Of a stretch of DNA of 64,000 bases, positions 42,700 to 52,967 are shown in pieces. Below the pieces are notes generated by a model, which saw only the letters and a program-made list of their open reading frames with translations, was not told where the DNA came from and ran no database searches. The translations under genes were made by a program, and so were the position numbers. How positions within the stretch are numbered: the first letter of the stretch is position 1; the number at the start of each line of letters is the position of its first letter. Source of the DNA: Pomphorhynchus laevis (taxonomy: Eukaryota; Acanthocephala; Palaeacanthocephala; Echinorhynchida; Pomphorhynchidae); contig WNNJ02002298.1 of NCBI GenBank assembly GCA_012934845.2, forward strand, positions 1 through 64,000, written 5' to 3'.

Positions 42700-45240
42700 A
42701 CGTATCTTCTTTAACGACCTTGCAGATCTAATGTCTCACTGTTCATTGTCTTATACTCCTTCTTTTGTTCTCGGTGACTTTAACATTCGTCTTGATCGCC
42801 CGTCTGACTCTGACTCTATCACTTTAACTAATCTTTTTTCTGATTTTAACTATAAATTACTTTCAACAAGCCCAACTCATATTCTCGGCGGTGCTCTCGA
42901 CATCATTGCTGTTCCTAACTGCTTCAATGACTATACCTCCTTGTCAATTACTGATCCTGGTTTGTCCGATCATTTCCTTGTCACTCTTACTCTTACTCGT
43001 CCCCATCCTCCTTCTCCGCCTTTACCATTATCTACACCAAGTCGACCCTGGAAGCTTCTCGATATCCCTATTCTCTGCACAGCCTTACTCAATTCTTCAC
43101 TCTTTTCACTTCCTCTTAACTATCTCTCTCCCGATGATCTCTGCATTCTGTTTGATTCTGAACTTACGTCGATCCTCAATAACCTTCTACCTAGTCGACT
43201 TCGACGTTCCCAGCGCTTGCGCCATGCTCCCTGGTTCGATTCTGACTGTAGTCTTTCTAAGCGTCGACTCCGTCACTCTTTTCGTATGTATAAACGCTTT
43301 CTTAAACGTTCACCCAACTCACTCCCTCCAAATCTTCGTGATTCCTACTTTTCTCAACGCCGTTCACATCTCATTCTTATACGTACTAAACGTACTCTCT
43401 TTTGGCGAAATCAACTCGAGTCATCTTCCAACTCGAAATCTCATTGGAAAATCTTAAACTCAATTCTTTCACGATCATCTACCCCTTGTAATATAAATCC
43501 TGATGAATTTTCTTCTTATCTACAAACTAAGCTATCTAATTTACTTTCCCTACTACCCATAGCCCCCTTGTACCCACTCTTATCTTTAAATACTTCCCTC
43601 CCAGAACTATTCCACCTTCTTCCCGTTTCGTCTGATGAAGTTTCTTCGGTTCTGCTGTCATTACCTAATAAAACCTCTCCTTCTGACCCAATTCCCACTC
43701 ACTTACTTAAAAATATCTGCACTTTTATCTTACCCTTCCTAACCACATTGTTCAACTCGTCCATCCGTAGCCGTACATTTCCTTCCATCTGGAAATGCGC
43801 CACTGTTCGTCCTATCATCAAAAAGCAATCTCTCGACTCTTCACTACCATCTTCGTACCGTCCAATCTCACTTCTCCCAACCCTCTCTAAACTCCTTGAG
43901 CGTCTCGTTCTTAAGCAAGTTAATACATATCTCTATTCCTCTAACTTATTTCCTCCCTTCCAAGCCGCTTTTCGCTTTAATTACTCTACCGAAATTGCAT
44001 GTCTTAAAGTTTATAACGACTTACTCATATCGCGCGATCATAAATTATGTAGTGTCATAGTTTCTCTTGATCTATCGTCTGCTTTTGACATCGTCGATCA
44101 CTCGATTCTTCTCCATCGCCTTCGTCATGATTATGGCTTCTCTTTACCCACTATATCATGGTTTTCTTCATATCTATCAAACCGTACATTTCGCGTCTAT
44201 TCTAACTCTTCTCTCTCCCATCCTTCGTCCATTCCGTCCGGTGTTCCGCAAGGCTCCGTATTAGGCCCTATACTTTTCTCTCTTCTTCTTGGTGATTTGT
44301 CTTCGATTTCTCATAAATTTAACTTCCATGTTATGCAATATGCTGATGACATTCTCATCTATGATCATGCACCTGTTTATCGTATTCACGATCTTAGTGT
44401 TTCTGCTTCCGACTGTCTTGTCTCAATTTCCAATCATCTTTCTTCCCTTCGCCTTTCTCTAAATCCTGATAATACAAAATCATGTATCCTACCTCGACGC
44501 CTCGGCTTCGAACCTCCCTCCGTATCATTAAATTCTACAAATCTTCCTATCGTTGATAATCTCGTTTTCCTAGGCTTCCATTTTGACAACCGACTTTCAC
44601 TTAAACCTTTCGTTAGAGATAAAGTACGCTCATCTACCTTGATACTCCGCAACCTCCGTCAAGTTCGTAGATTGATCGATTTCCCTTGTATGACTCTCAT
44701 ATCATCTCTCCTTTTTTCTAGACTCGATTATTGTCTTAGTCTATTTTCCAACTCACCTAAATCCACTCTTTTTCCCCTACAACGCATCGTCAACGCAGCT
44801 GTCCGAATTCTCCTCTGTCTTCGTCGTTTTGATCATACATCCCACCATCTTGATTCTCTCGATTTGCCTACAATTTATTGTCGTGTTCAAATTCGTCTTC
44901 TCCTCGTTGCTTTCCGCCTTGTAACTTTTCATACCCCTTCATTTCTCAACCTTCCTTTCTTGATAATTCTCGTCCTGTTTACTGTTCCTTGCGTTCCTGT
45001 AATTCCCTTCTTTTACATGTCCCAAACTACTCTACCTCCTTTGGACTCCGCTCCTTCCTGGTGGCTGCTCCTCTATCGTGGAATCATCTGCCCATTCATA
45101 TACGCCAATCAACTTCCCTGCAGTGCTTCAAACGACAAATCCGATCCCATTTTAACAATTTGACTGCTTGACTTTCTCATTTTTGTTTGTGGACTTGTAA
45201 GCGTACAGCTTGTACGCATTTGTCACATTAAATAAATTTG
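42700..45240 (+). mobile_element. Family B LINE, ORF2 and complete 3' end
   Basis: 5'-truncated within the endonuclease and complete at the 3' end, with the stem-loop at 45197-45221 and a short AT-rich end. It is the best-preserved B ORF2 in the window, which suggests a late insertion. Confidence 0.9.
42707..45171 (+). pseudogene. Family B ORF2, nearly intact (endonuclease end plus RT)
   Basis: Visible motifs: FVLGDFNIRLDRPSDSD, GGALDIIAVPNCF and LSDHFLVTLTLT (endonuclease); PWFDSDCSLSKRRLRHS (linker); LPNKTSPSDPIPTHLLKN, PIIKKQSLDSSLPSSYRPI, motif A VSLDLSSAFDIVDHS near 44061, motif B SGVPQGSVLGPILF near 44238, motif C VMQYADDILIYDHAP near 44330. One frame is open from 42653 to 45163. The genuine C-terminus (FLDNSRPVYCSLRS, VPNYSTSFGLRSFLVAAPLSW) reads in another frame from about 44960 to the stop at 45171, so one small indel lies near 44960. 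Confidence 0.85.
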
Positions 45241-45349
45241 TATTATATAACATATTTTACAGTTTGTACATACTTTTTTATACTATCACAAGAGTAAAAT
45301 AATTTATTGGTTCGAGTAAATGCAGATAAGTGGCAAATACCTGGATAAC

Positions 45350-46048
45350 ACATGGACTATGGAGTTCAGCTTATTAAATCCTCTCAAATTGTGCAAATAC
45401 GAGTTAGAGCATCAGCTACAATTGTTTTTCCAGGTTTGTACGCGATATCGAATTTAAAACAGAATAGATCCAACATGCATCTTTTAATTTTCTAGTTCTT
45501 AGCTCAGATTCCTAGTTCTGTATTTAAGCATAAACGAAACAGAATTTTGGTCTGTAACCACAGTAAACGGTTTCCCAATTAGATAGTGACAAGCGCATGT
45601 GCATCTTTCTCGATCACAGAGTATCGTCTTTCAGTTTCGTTCAATATCCGTGAAAAGAAAGCGACGGGTTGTTTATACTGACTGTATGAAGCGGCAATCA
45701 CACTAGAAGCATCCGTGTTCACCTAACGTCCGTACTCTATTTGATAGAATTAGGCACCAGCTTCATCCATTTTTAATGTCTCGACTGCACGAATTACATT
45801 TTCGTTCAAAAGTATTTTTAATGAACTAATTTTTGTAATATTTTCAAAACAATTATTAATCCGGCAAGAATAATAAGAGTACATACCGACTCCGTGTTTC
45901 AATAAATCGCTATTAGTCGGTATTACTAGATTCATAAGAGCTTCAACACGGTCAGGATATGATTTTAATGTACAGTTTTTGACAATATATCCCAGAAGTT
46001 TTATTTGTGTTTGGTTGAATTTACATTTGCTCACATTCGTGATTGCAT
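45350..46048 (-). mobile_element. Ty3-type fossil, RT to RNase H part
   Basis: Minus-strand segments such as KFNQTQIKLLGYIV (RT end), VNTDASSVIAASYSQYKQPVAFFSR and NETERRYSVIEKDA (RNase H). An old, broken fragment without LTRs. Its upper edge carries the 684-bp insertion. Confidence 0.75.
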
Positions 46049-46065
46049 TTAAATAACTAACAACC

Positions 46066-46749
46066 TATCTTTTGATAAGATAGGAAAGGTTATTTCTCAT
46101 TAAGTCTTTTTTATTTAAAACTCTTCTGTACTGACTTATCCAAAATTTACCAAAATTATTTTAAAAAATATTTTTGAGTTTAACATTCGAATTTAGCAGG
46201 TGGAGGGCAAGCATATGTCTTCAGGAATTGTATCATAATCTGTATCGTAAATTGTAGACAAGTTTTGATAAAACTTATTGTGCAAAAGTTGTTTTTCATT
46301 AATGAAAACTTTTTGTTTTTATCGGACGCTTCTGTACAGACATATTCAAAATTTACGAAAATTATAAATTAGTTTTCAATTTAAAAGTTTGAATTTAGCA
46401 ACTGGATCGCAAACTTTCAGGTACTGTATCATAATTTGTATAATGTTGCACCATATGCATTGCATATCTTTACTTCTGCTATTTGTACGAAAAGTTGTTT
46501 TTAACATTTTAGATCCAGCTGCTAATATTCCATTCTAGCGATAAAAACGAACTAATCAGTTAAATATCCGGTTAAATTGATATATTTATCTCTGTAGATT
46601 AAATTAGAGCTTTTGCTAATTACCCAGATGCAATATTTGCTTGTGGTTTTTCTCAAAATGTTTGCATATTATTTTATTTTATAAATTCATGGAACAAGGA
46701 AATGTTTGCAACTTGAAATTTGATTTAATAAGATAAGATAAGGAATTTC
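46066..46749. mobile_element. 684-bp non-coding insertion with 17-bp target-site duplication
   Basis: Perfect 17-bp direct repeats (TTAAATAACTAACAACC) flank it at 46049-46065 and 46750-46766. Both ends carry GATAAGATA-type sequence; the right end (AATAAGATAAGATAAGG) looks like a microsatellite tail. Inside, two diverged copies of a segment of about 200 bp lie in tandem (for example CTTCTGTACTGACTTATCC at 46123 and CTTCTGTACAGACATATTC at 46329). It has no ORF. A non-autonomous retroelement is the best guess. Confidence 0.75.
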
Positions 46750-46936
46750 TTAAATAACTAACAACCACTAAAAAAATAACGAAAAGAGACATTAGAAAAA
46801 AACAAATGCAGTTCAAATAAGACAACTCATAATAGCATTTAGTCTTCATAATGATGTCACGGCCTCAGGTCCAGCGGGATCTGAGCCCTCCAGCTAATCC
46901 AACACGCCGCTCTTCGACTGAACCACCCGGGGTCTA

Positions 46937-49315
46937 TCACCCCCGAAGAATCCAATCTAGGCGGACTATGCGCGGTAATCGCGAGATGAGGAGCTTGAGA
47001 AACCTTAGTCTTTGCTCTGGAGGACGTCCTCTCGAAAAGAAGACTAATCCCGAGATAGCCCAAGTACCCCAGAGGCGCACTTGGGTTTTCCCATTCAACG
47101 ACAGATGCTGAGCCCGTTTCAGGGCCCACCTAGCTTTCTTCAGGATACGTTTAAGTCTATCCAGGTCAGCTTTCGCCGACCAGTTCACCGTAACAGTGAA
47201 CCCCAGGTATTTTACTCGACTTGTGAAGGTAGGGAGTGGTTGATTAGTCAATATAGAAGATAAAGCTGAGAGTGCTAGTCTCTTTAATTTTTTCTTTGTC
47301 GCAGGGGTGCCATGAAAGACAACTACCTGCGATTTGGATGAATTTAAAATAAGATTGGATAGGGTCAGCTGGTCTGTTAATCTTAAAAAGAAACGGCTGA
47401 TGTCTGAAGCGACATCTTTGCACCCGCGTCCAGAGAACAGGGCCGTGGTATCATCAGCGTATACCACTAGATGTTGATCACGTTTAAAATTCTTGAATAG
47501 TACAATGGAGGCAGCAAGAAATAAGATAGGAGAAAGTGGGGATCCTTGGGGCACACCTGTAATAGGGTAGAACTGACACGCATCAGGGTCGTCTTCATAG
47601 TAGAACCTCTTGGTAAACAGTAATATCTCCACCCTGTTAACAATTCTCGCAGGCAACCCGAGGGACCTGAGAGAGGAGATAACAAAGGGAATGGAAATGC
47701 GGTCAAATGCAGCAGAAAAGTCAAGGAAAACAGCCACAGCTAGTTGATGGCTATTATCCCTACAAAACTGATGCACTTCACCTATTGCTGAATGAACCGA
47801 GCGTCCCTTGACAAACCCGTGAAAACTCGGTGGGATCAAATTACGCCTACTTAAATGGTCGCGGATTCTACGCGCAAGCGCTTTTTCGTAGATGGAGATG
47901 AGGGAGTTTTGAATCGAAATGGGACGCAGATCTTTGGGACATGAAACCGGACTATGCTTTGGTAAGAAAATTCTACGACTAATATTGATGCCGGCTACAT
48001 CGGATGGTGAGGCTAAAAGCATTGTGACGGCCACTTCTCTTCTTTGATCAGCTGTCAAAAGCTGACAGACTCGAGAAGATATTGGAGCGACGGATTTAGA
48101 GGTGCCCGGAAGTGGCCCCCAGGAGTTAAGGATATCTGTAACAGATAAGTCCCTGCTCCTGAAGTCACCCCAAGGCGGGATTGGTTGGGGAGATTGAGTG
48201 GCTCCATAATTATGTAGGGATAGTAACTCCTTCAAAACATTATCAAGGCCTATACTACCAATCCAACCCAAAGCTCTATCCTTCCAACAGACAAACTTCT
48301 CCTTCTTGAATATCTTCCAGAAGGAAGACTGAGAAGGGTTAAGGTGAGCGATGTTCGCCTTATCCCTGCTCAGCTGGAACCTATATCTAGTGCTCCAGTA
48401 TTCATTCGAAATGGCCTGCCTGGCAGAAACAGAGACATTGGGAAGACGTAGCATTTTAGCCAAAACCTTGAGTTTTGTTGGAGTGGGATTGTAAATATGA
48501 CCTTTATAGGTAGTCGAAAGAAACGCGGTAGCTTGCGAGGAGAGGAAGGAATTAAATTCGGTCAAATTCTCATTACCAATTCTGGGGAAGAGTTGGATAG
48601 CCGCCTGAAAGAAAGCCACTCTGATGGGATCAAAGTGAAACCTCCTTCTAAGCAACGTATCTTCATCTATCCGCCAACGAATTAGGTCATGAGAGATGGT
48701 CTGTTTTTGGCGCGACTGCTCAGTACAGATGGGTTTCAACAGCCACATCTTATGAAGCAGTAATATGTCGAGGAGAGAATTAGTTGTTGAGCAATGAAAA
48801 GTTGGGGACGGTGGTTTGTGAATAAGGTAATCGTTCCTGGCTCTGCGGAGTGCTGCATTAATCCAACGACCAGTTCTGTCGTTGAAGTCACCGAGTAACA
48901 TGTCATAGCCACTACCCAAGATACGGTCCAGGAGATCACGGTTCTTGTGAATTTCCCCTGGCCTAATATAGATATTGGCTATGCTGATACGTTTACCATT
49001 CTTACAAAGTGAAACAGCTAAACAAGACAGGGCTGGACAAGAATAGTTTAAAAGAAGGGATGATCTTAAGGAGCATTTAACTAGGGTTAAAAGACCTTGA
49101 GATGAAGAGGCGTGAGGAGGGGTTATGTACGGAGTGAAGTGGGTGTAAATATGCTTGGGGATAAATCGAGTAATGTTCTGGGGGATACGGATAGACCGCG
49201 TCTCCTGAAGGACTATAACATCCGCATCTCTACCAGATAGAAGGCTAAGGGCAGAAGCACCTCCCGAATTCCACTGAAGTATATTCAGTGAAAAAGGCTC
49301 TTGACTACTTTGCAT
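46937..49315 (-). CDS. Family C ORF2 (endonuclease plus reverse transcriptase)
   Basis: 792 residues open from the ATG. Endonuclease (about 1-230): LNILQWNSGGASALSLL, ADVIVLQETRSIRI, DMLLGDFNDRTGRW, SHDLIRWRI in place of the usual SDH. RT: PVSCPKDLRPISIQNSLI, GFVKGRSVHSAIGEV, motif A AVFLDFSAAFDRISIP, motif B YPITGVPQGSPLSPILF, motif C LVVYADDTTALF, then TVNWSAKADLDRL. There is no RNase H domain, so it is closer to R1/Jockey than to classical I. The frame stops at RLDWILRG; copy 1 continues about 35 residues (WVGERARVVQ to SDPTGPKAV), so this copy has probably lost its last residues through a small indel. The start codon follows ORF1's stop by four bases. Confidence 0.85.
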   Translation of the reverse strand: MQSSQEPFSLNILQWNSGGASALSLLSGRDADVIVLQETRSIRIPQNITRFIPKHIYTHFTPYITPPHASSSQGLLTLVKCSLRSSLLLNYSCPALSCLAVSLCKNGKRISIANIYIRPGEIHKNRDLLDRILGSGYDMLLGDFNDRTGRWINAALRRARNDYLIHKPPSPTFHCSTTNSLLDILLLHKMWLLKPICTEQSRQKQTISHDLIRWRIDEDTLLRRRFHFDPIRVAFFQAAIQLFPRIGNENLTEFNSFLSSQATAFLSTTYKGHIYNPTPTKLKVLAKMLRLPNVSVSARQAISNEYWSTRYRFQLSRDKANIAHLNPSQSSFWKIFKKEKFVCWKDRALGWIGSIGLDNVLKELLSLHNYGATQSPQPIPPWGDFRSRDLSVTDILNSWGPLPGTSKSVAPISSRVCQLLTADQRREVAVTMLLASPSDVAGINISRRIFLPKHSPVSCPKDLRPISIQNSLISIYEKALARRIRDHLSRRNLIPPSFHGFVKGRSVHSAIGEVHQFCRDNSHQLAVAVFLDFSAAFDRISIPFVISSLRSLGLPARIVNRVEILLFTKRFYYEDDPDACQFYPITGVPQGSPLSPILFLAASIVLFKNFKRDQHLVVYADDTTALFSGRGCKDVASDISRFFLRLTDQLTLSNLILNSSKSQVVVFHGTPATKKKLKRLALSALSSILTNQPLPTFTSRVKYLGFTVTVNWSAKADLDRLKRILKKARWALKRAQHLSLNGKTQVRLWGTWAISGLVFFSRGRPPEQRLRFLKLLISRLPRIVRLDWILRG

Positions 49316-49319
49316 TGTG

Positions 49320-50562
49320 TTACGACAGCTGGAGTGGGATGCCTACCTCCTAGCAGAAACTAGGAGAGAGAAAGTTGCCCTTCTCACTCCCAGCCCTACC
49401 AGGAGAAGACACTTGCCCACCGGCATTATCTTCATCTCCCTTTGAGGCCAACAACTCCCAGCATATATCATCTTTCTTTGCCAACTTCAAGGAAGCCAAC
49501 TTTTGTTTAGAAGATGATCTCTTCTTAGAACGGGGGCTCTCTTTGAAGAGGTAAGAATCGTCGATGGAGGAGAACGGGACTCCTCGAATTTCGCTATCAG
49601 ATGGTTCGTTAAGGCTCGAATCTCGTCTTTATATATCTGTAGTCTTGCGTCAACAATTTTGAAAATGTCGGTGTCCGACATACCATAACCGTTTGAATTG
49701 GATAAGCTGGCAGCGGCAAAGTGGGCCGGTTTGACCGGTGCCCCACAATGCCTTAATTTGTATTCTTTGAAGATAGAACATCTTCTAGACCAGGCCGGGT
49801 GCTGACCACCACAATTGGAACACAGAGGGGGGAGAGAACATTTCCCCTCATGGACTTCGGAAGAGCTGCAAACCCCACACGTATGGGGCCTAGTACAGTT
49901 CGAGGACCAGTGCCCCCAGAGGTGGCACCCATTGCAATGGGGGTATGTTAAGTCATCAGCATCAACGATATTGAAAGAAAGATTGTACCCCAGAAAGGGG
50001 TTACATTTGCTTTTAGCCAGACATTCCGCCTGATCGACTGCGGTAGAACAGAATGCTATTAGTATAGCCTGGCCTTTCTTGCCCAGGATTGGGCGAATAT
50101 TATGAATTTTAAACTCAGATGTGAGAGCAATGATATCTTCCTCCGTTGCGAAGGGCGGAAAATTATTAATTTTCAGAGTCGCCTGAATAGGCCTATAAGT
50201 AGTATAGGCCTATTAAAACAGGCCTACGAAACACACCCAAATTCTTTTAGGTGTGTTTCGAAAAATTCTAGGTACGATGCTGCCAGATCTGGAGAGCTGA
50301 AAGAAACCCGGATTTCGGAATCTAAATATTTTATCGAATTAAATAGAATTCTCTTCTTATAAGAGCTTATAAACTCTCTCAGAAAAATATTGAAAAGATT
50401 CTTCCTTTCAAATGGTTGAAGAAGTCTGATTATTACCAGATTCACCACTTTAGGCACAGGAGGGAGTTCTCCATCCGTGCTTGAGATTAAAAAATTAGAC
50501 GAAATAGGACTAACCTTGTTTTCTTTGGCTTGAAAATTCGATGTTACATTGGAAATACCTGA
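49320..50562 (-). pseudogene. Family C ORF1 (gag-like, three zinc knuckles), broken
   Basis: A nucleocapsid-like RNA-binding protein is expected. It starts at an ATG giving MERNSGISN. The conserved block ELPPVPKVVNLVIIRLL to YLEFFETHLKEFG is followed, in another frame after about 50220, by PIQATLKINNFPPF. Then come knuckles CNGCHLWGHWSSNC, CGVCSSSEVHEGKC and CSNCGGQHPAWSRRC (about 49960-49770). The break near 50190-50225 coincides with a repeated TAGGCCTAT word, so a short local duplication probably caused it. Further breaks lie near 49490 and 49350. The final codons GIPLQLS and stop TAA lie four bases before the ORF2 ATG. Confidence 0.8.
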
Positions 50563-50758
50563 GTTCCGTTCCATATTAGCTTGATTTTGTAAGTTGTTTG
50601 AAGCACCGATGGTAAATTTTTTTACAATTTTTTCTTTGAATTTTTCTAGTATATGCCCGATCAAATACAAAAAGAGTGTTTCAAATCGCTACTGCACCGC
50701 ACCTAACGTATTTGCACTAACTGGAATTAGAATTAAAAAGTTGTTTCATACGAAAAAA

Positions 50759-51345
50759 ATGTTTAGTAGCAGTGAAATTAGCTTGTCGGAGTTTCAAAGC
50801 TCTATCGAAAAAACACATAATGGCAGCATTTTTAACGAAATTTCTCAAGTTAAAGGGATAGTTCATCCTTCTAATTCAACATTTCAAGACATACAGGTTA
50901 GTAATTTTGATGTTGTTACTAATACAGACTCGGCGGAACTTCCCCCTGTACCAAAACTAAAAAACTTGGCAATAATAAATGCTATTAAACAGATGGAGAA
51001 GCATTTTTTATTCAATGTTTTCCTGAGGAAGTTTGTGATAAACTACCCTGGAAGGGTAGTATTTAATACAGTCAAGACGTACCCTAATCAGTTGAAAGTC
51101 TCCCTTTCAACATCAAAACTTATAAAAGCATACGAGACTTTCTTTAATAATAATCTTTCACAACTGGGTACTATAGTATTCAAACCAGTACAAGCTACAG
51201 TAAAATTAACTAACTTTCCGACATATCTAGAAAAAGACGACCTTGCCAGGTTAAAAGACTCGTATAAGCTTTCCACCATTCGGCAATTAAAATCTAAATC
51301 AGGAGATGCGCTGCCAGTTGCATTTGGCACAACTGATGTGGACAA
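50759..51345 (+). CDS. Family C ORF1, N-terminal part, plus strand
   Basis: It starts at an ATG (MFSSSEISLSEFQSS) and shares with the antisense ORF1 the block ELPPVPKLKNLAIINAI to AYETFFNNNLSQLG, then PVQATVKLTNFPTYLEKDD. Identity is moderate, so it is another subfamily. It lacks the zinc knuckles: the element is cut at about 51345, where an antisense A endonuclease begins. The frame stays open to 51466, but those last residues are antisense to the A element. It lies head to head with the other C element, starts 196 bp apart. Confidence 0.8.
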
Positions 51346-52680
51346 TAACCAATATCGTCGCGAAAAGCCGAGATATTCGATACCAGGAGACTATTTCGCA
51401 CATAGGCGGCTACCCCACCTCCACGTTTACCACATGAGCGATCCGAACGTATTACAAAATAGTTAGGGATGGCAACACAGTCATCCGAAATGTCAGAATG
51501 TAGCCATGTTTCGGTTATACAAAATACATCAAAACGTTTCGAAGCAACTATGAATTTAATTTTCGAGAACTGAGCCAGGAGACTATGAACATTTGAATAA
51601 CCGACAAAAATGTTCGTATAATGGGAAAATTTGACACGCTCGGTGACACTATCGAAGTCTACTAGTTTTCCTACACACGAACCATCACTACTAAAGAGGT
51701 CTGACTCTACAGAAGTAAGGGATGCCACCGGACAGTCGGACGCCACTTGACCACCCGAAAATTCCGTACACATAGGTTGCCCTCACCACTTTCCAGCCGT
51801 CGATGCAGCTCGTTAAAAGCCTCGTGTCTTCTCAAACGATCTGCAGAAGATAAATCACGGAGTATATGAAAATCAGAGCGCGATAATCTAAATGCATGCT
51901 TGAGTAGGAAGTCAACATGATCTTTTGAGTCTAGAAAAACTTTTAGAAGTCTAGGTCTATCTGAAAGTTTCTTGCCTAGATGAAAAACTCTTCGAACTTT
52001 AAGACACTTCGCAACATCCACATCGCACTGGAGAAAAATCTTAGAAAACACTGCGCGAAGATGCATAATATCGTCATCCAGTCTACTTTGGGGATTGTTA
52101 CTGAGAGATTCTTCAACACCGCTCACGATAACGTTTAACTCTCTTCTGGAGTTAAATTGTCTAGAGCTAAATTGTTTAGGGCTAGCAGACGGAACTAATG
52201 AAGAATTAGTCTCAGGGGTAATCTATGGCCGACGATGATTTGGAGGAATCACTGCATGTTGTTTATTATTTGGAAGGCTAACTATTTGTCGTAGATTATC
52301 TATAGGCCTAACTATAATCTGACTAGCCTTGGCAAGATCCTTAACGCTCTCAATAAACGGGGCTACTAGAAGAGCAACACATAAACTGCAGCGATGATGC
52401 AGTTGCTGCGGGTATGCACAAGGACGCTCAGTACAATCGCTACCTAGAGGACAGTTTTGAGAACAATCACTGCCCGAGAAAGTGTTAACAGGAGTTGACA
52501 AATCAACATTTGCATGCTTGAGGGCGGAACATTTGTTATCTACATCAAGACCGACGCTGTTCGAGTCCAATATATGGGGATGAACAATAGAATCCAAAAC
52601 AGGAAGTTGTTTGAAGAAGTAATCCATCACATTAGTCTCATGCAATGCATCCCTAACGAAGCATTGAGTTGAATTGTTAT
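51346..52680 (-). mobile_element. Family A LINE, 5' part, antisense
   Basis: ORF1 (52645-51707, with a break between 52223 and 52126) and the start of ORF2 (51773 onward). ORF1: HHRCSLCVALLVAPFIESVKD and the C-terminal block RPRLLKVFLDSKDHVDFLL with NLCVRNFRVVKWR. ORF2: IFVGYSNVHSLLAQF, VFCITETWLHSD, GKRGGGVAAYVRN. It is cut in the endonuclease by the plus-strand C element. The RT is absent. Confidence 0.8.
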
Positions 52681-52967
52681 TGAAGGGTATGATTGATCGA
52701 TCGCTCAGTTCTCAGTTTTATTGACATAAAAATATATGAATATTAATTAATAATAATATTATTTCATGCTAGTATATAAATTTACATAATAGTTGTTATT
52801 ATCTAGTTATCTGTTATGATGGTAAGTTTTCTAAAATAGCAATAAAGCGTGCAAATATAACAAAATTAATCCACATATATTTGAACTTGGAAAGCATTTT
52901 GAATTTAAAGCCTTTAAGTTTAAAAAGTAATTATTAAATTTTTCGATGCCTTTTTGAGATATTAAAA

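Larger units (their letters stand above)
46767..50680 (-). mobile_element. Family C LINE, copy 2, near full length
   Basis: Antisense element with ORF1 (start 50562), ORF2 (49315-46937) and a 3' UTR to about 46767. The 5' region lies head to head with another C ORF1 on the plus strand. ORF2 is open, and ORF1 has a few breaks. Confidence 0.85.

Noticed and set aside
46851-47263. Plus-strand frames near 46.9-47.3 kb
   Set aside because: They are antisense to the C-terminal end and 3' UTR of family C ORF2 and carry no conserved motif of their own.
50594-50758. The plus-strand frame before 50759 as an N-terminal extension of the C ORF1
   Set aside because: Homology to the other C ORF1 starts only after the ATG at 50759. 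The upstream codons are antisense to the neighbouring C element.
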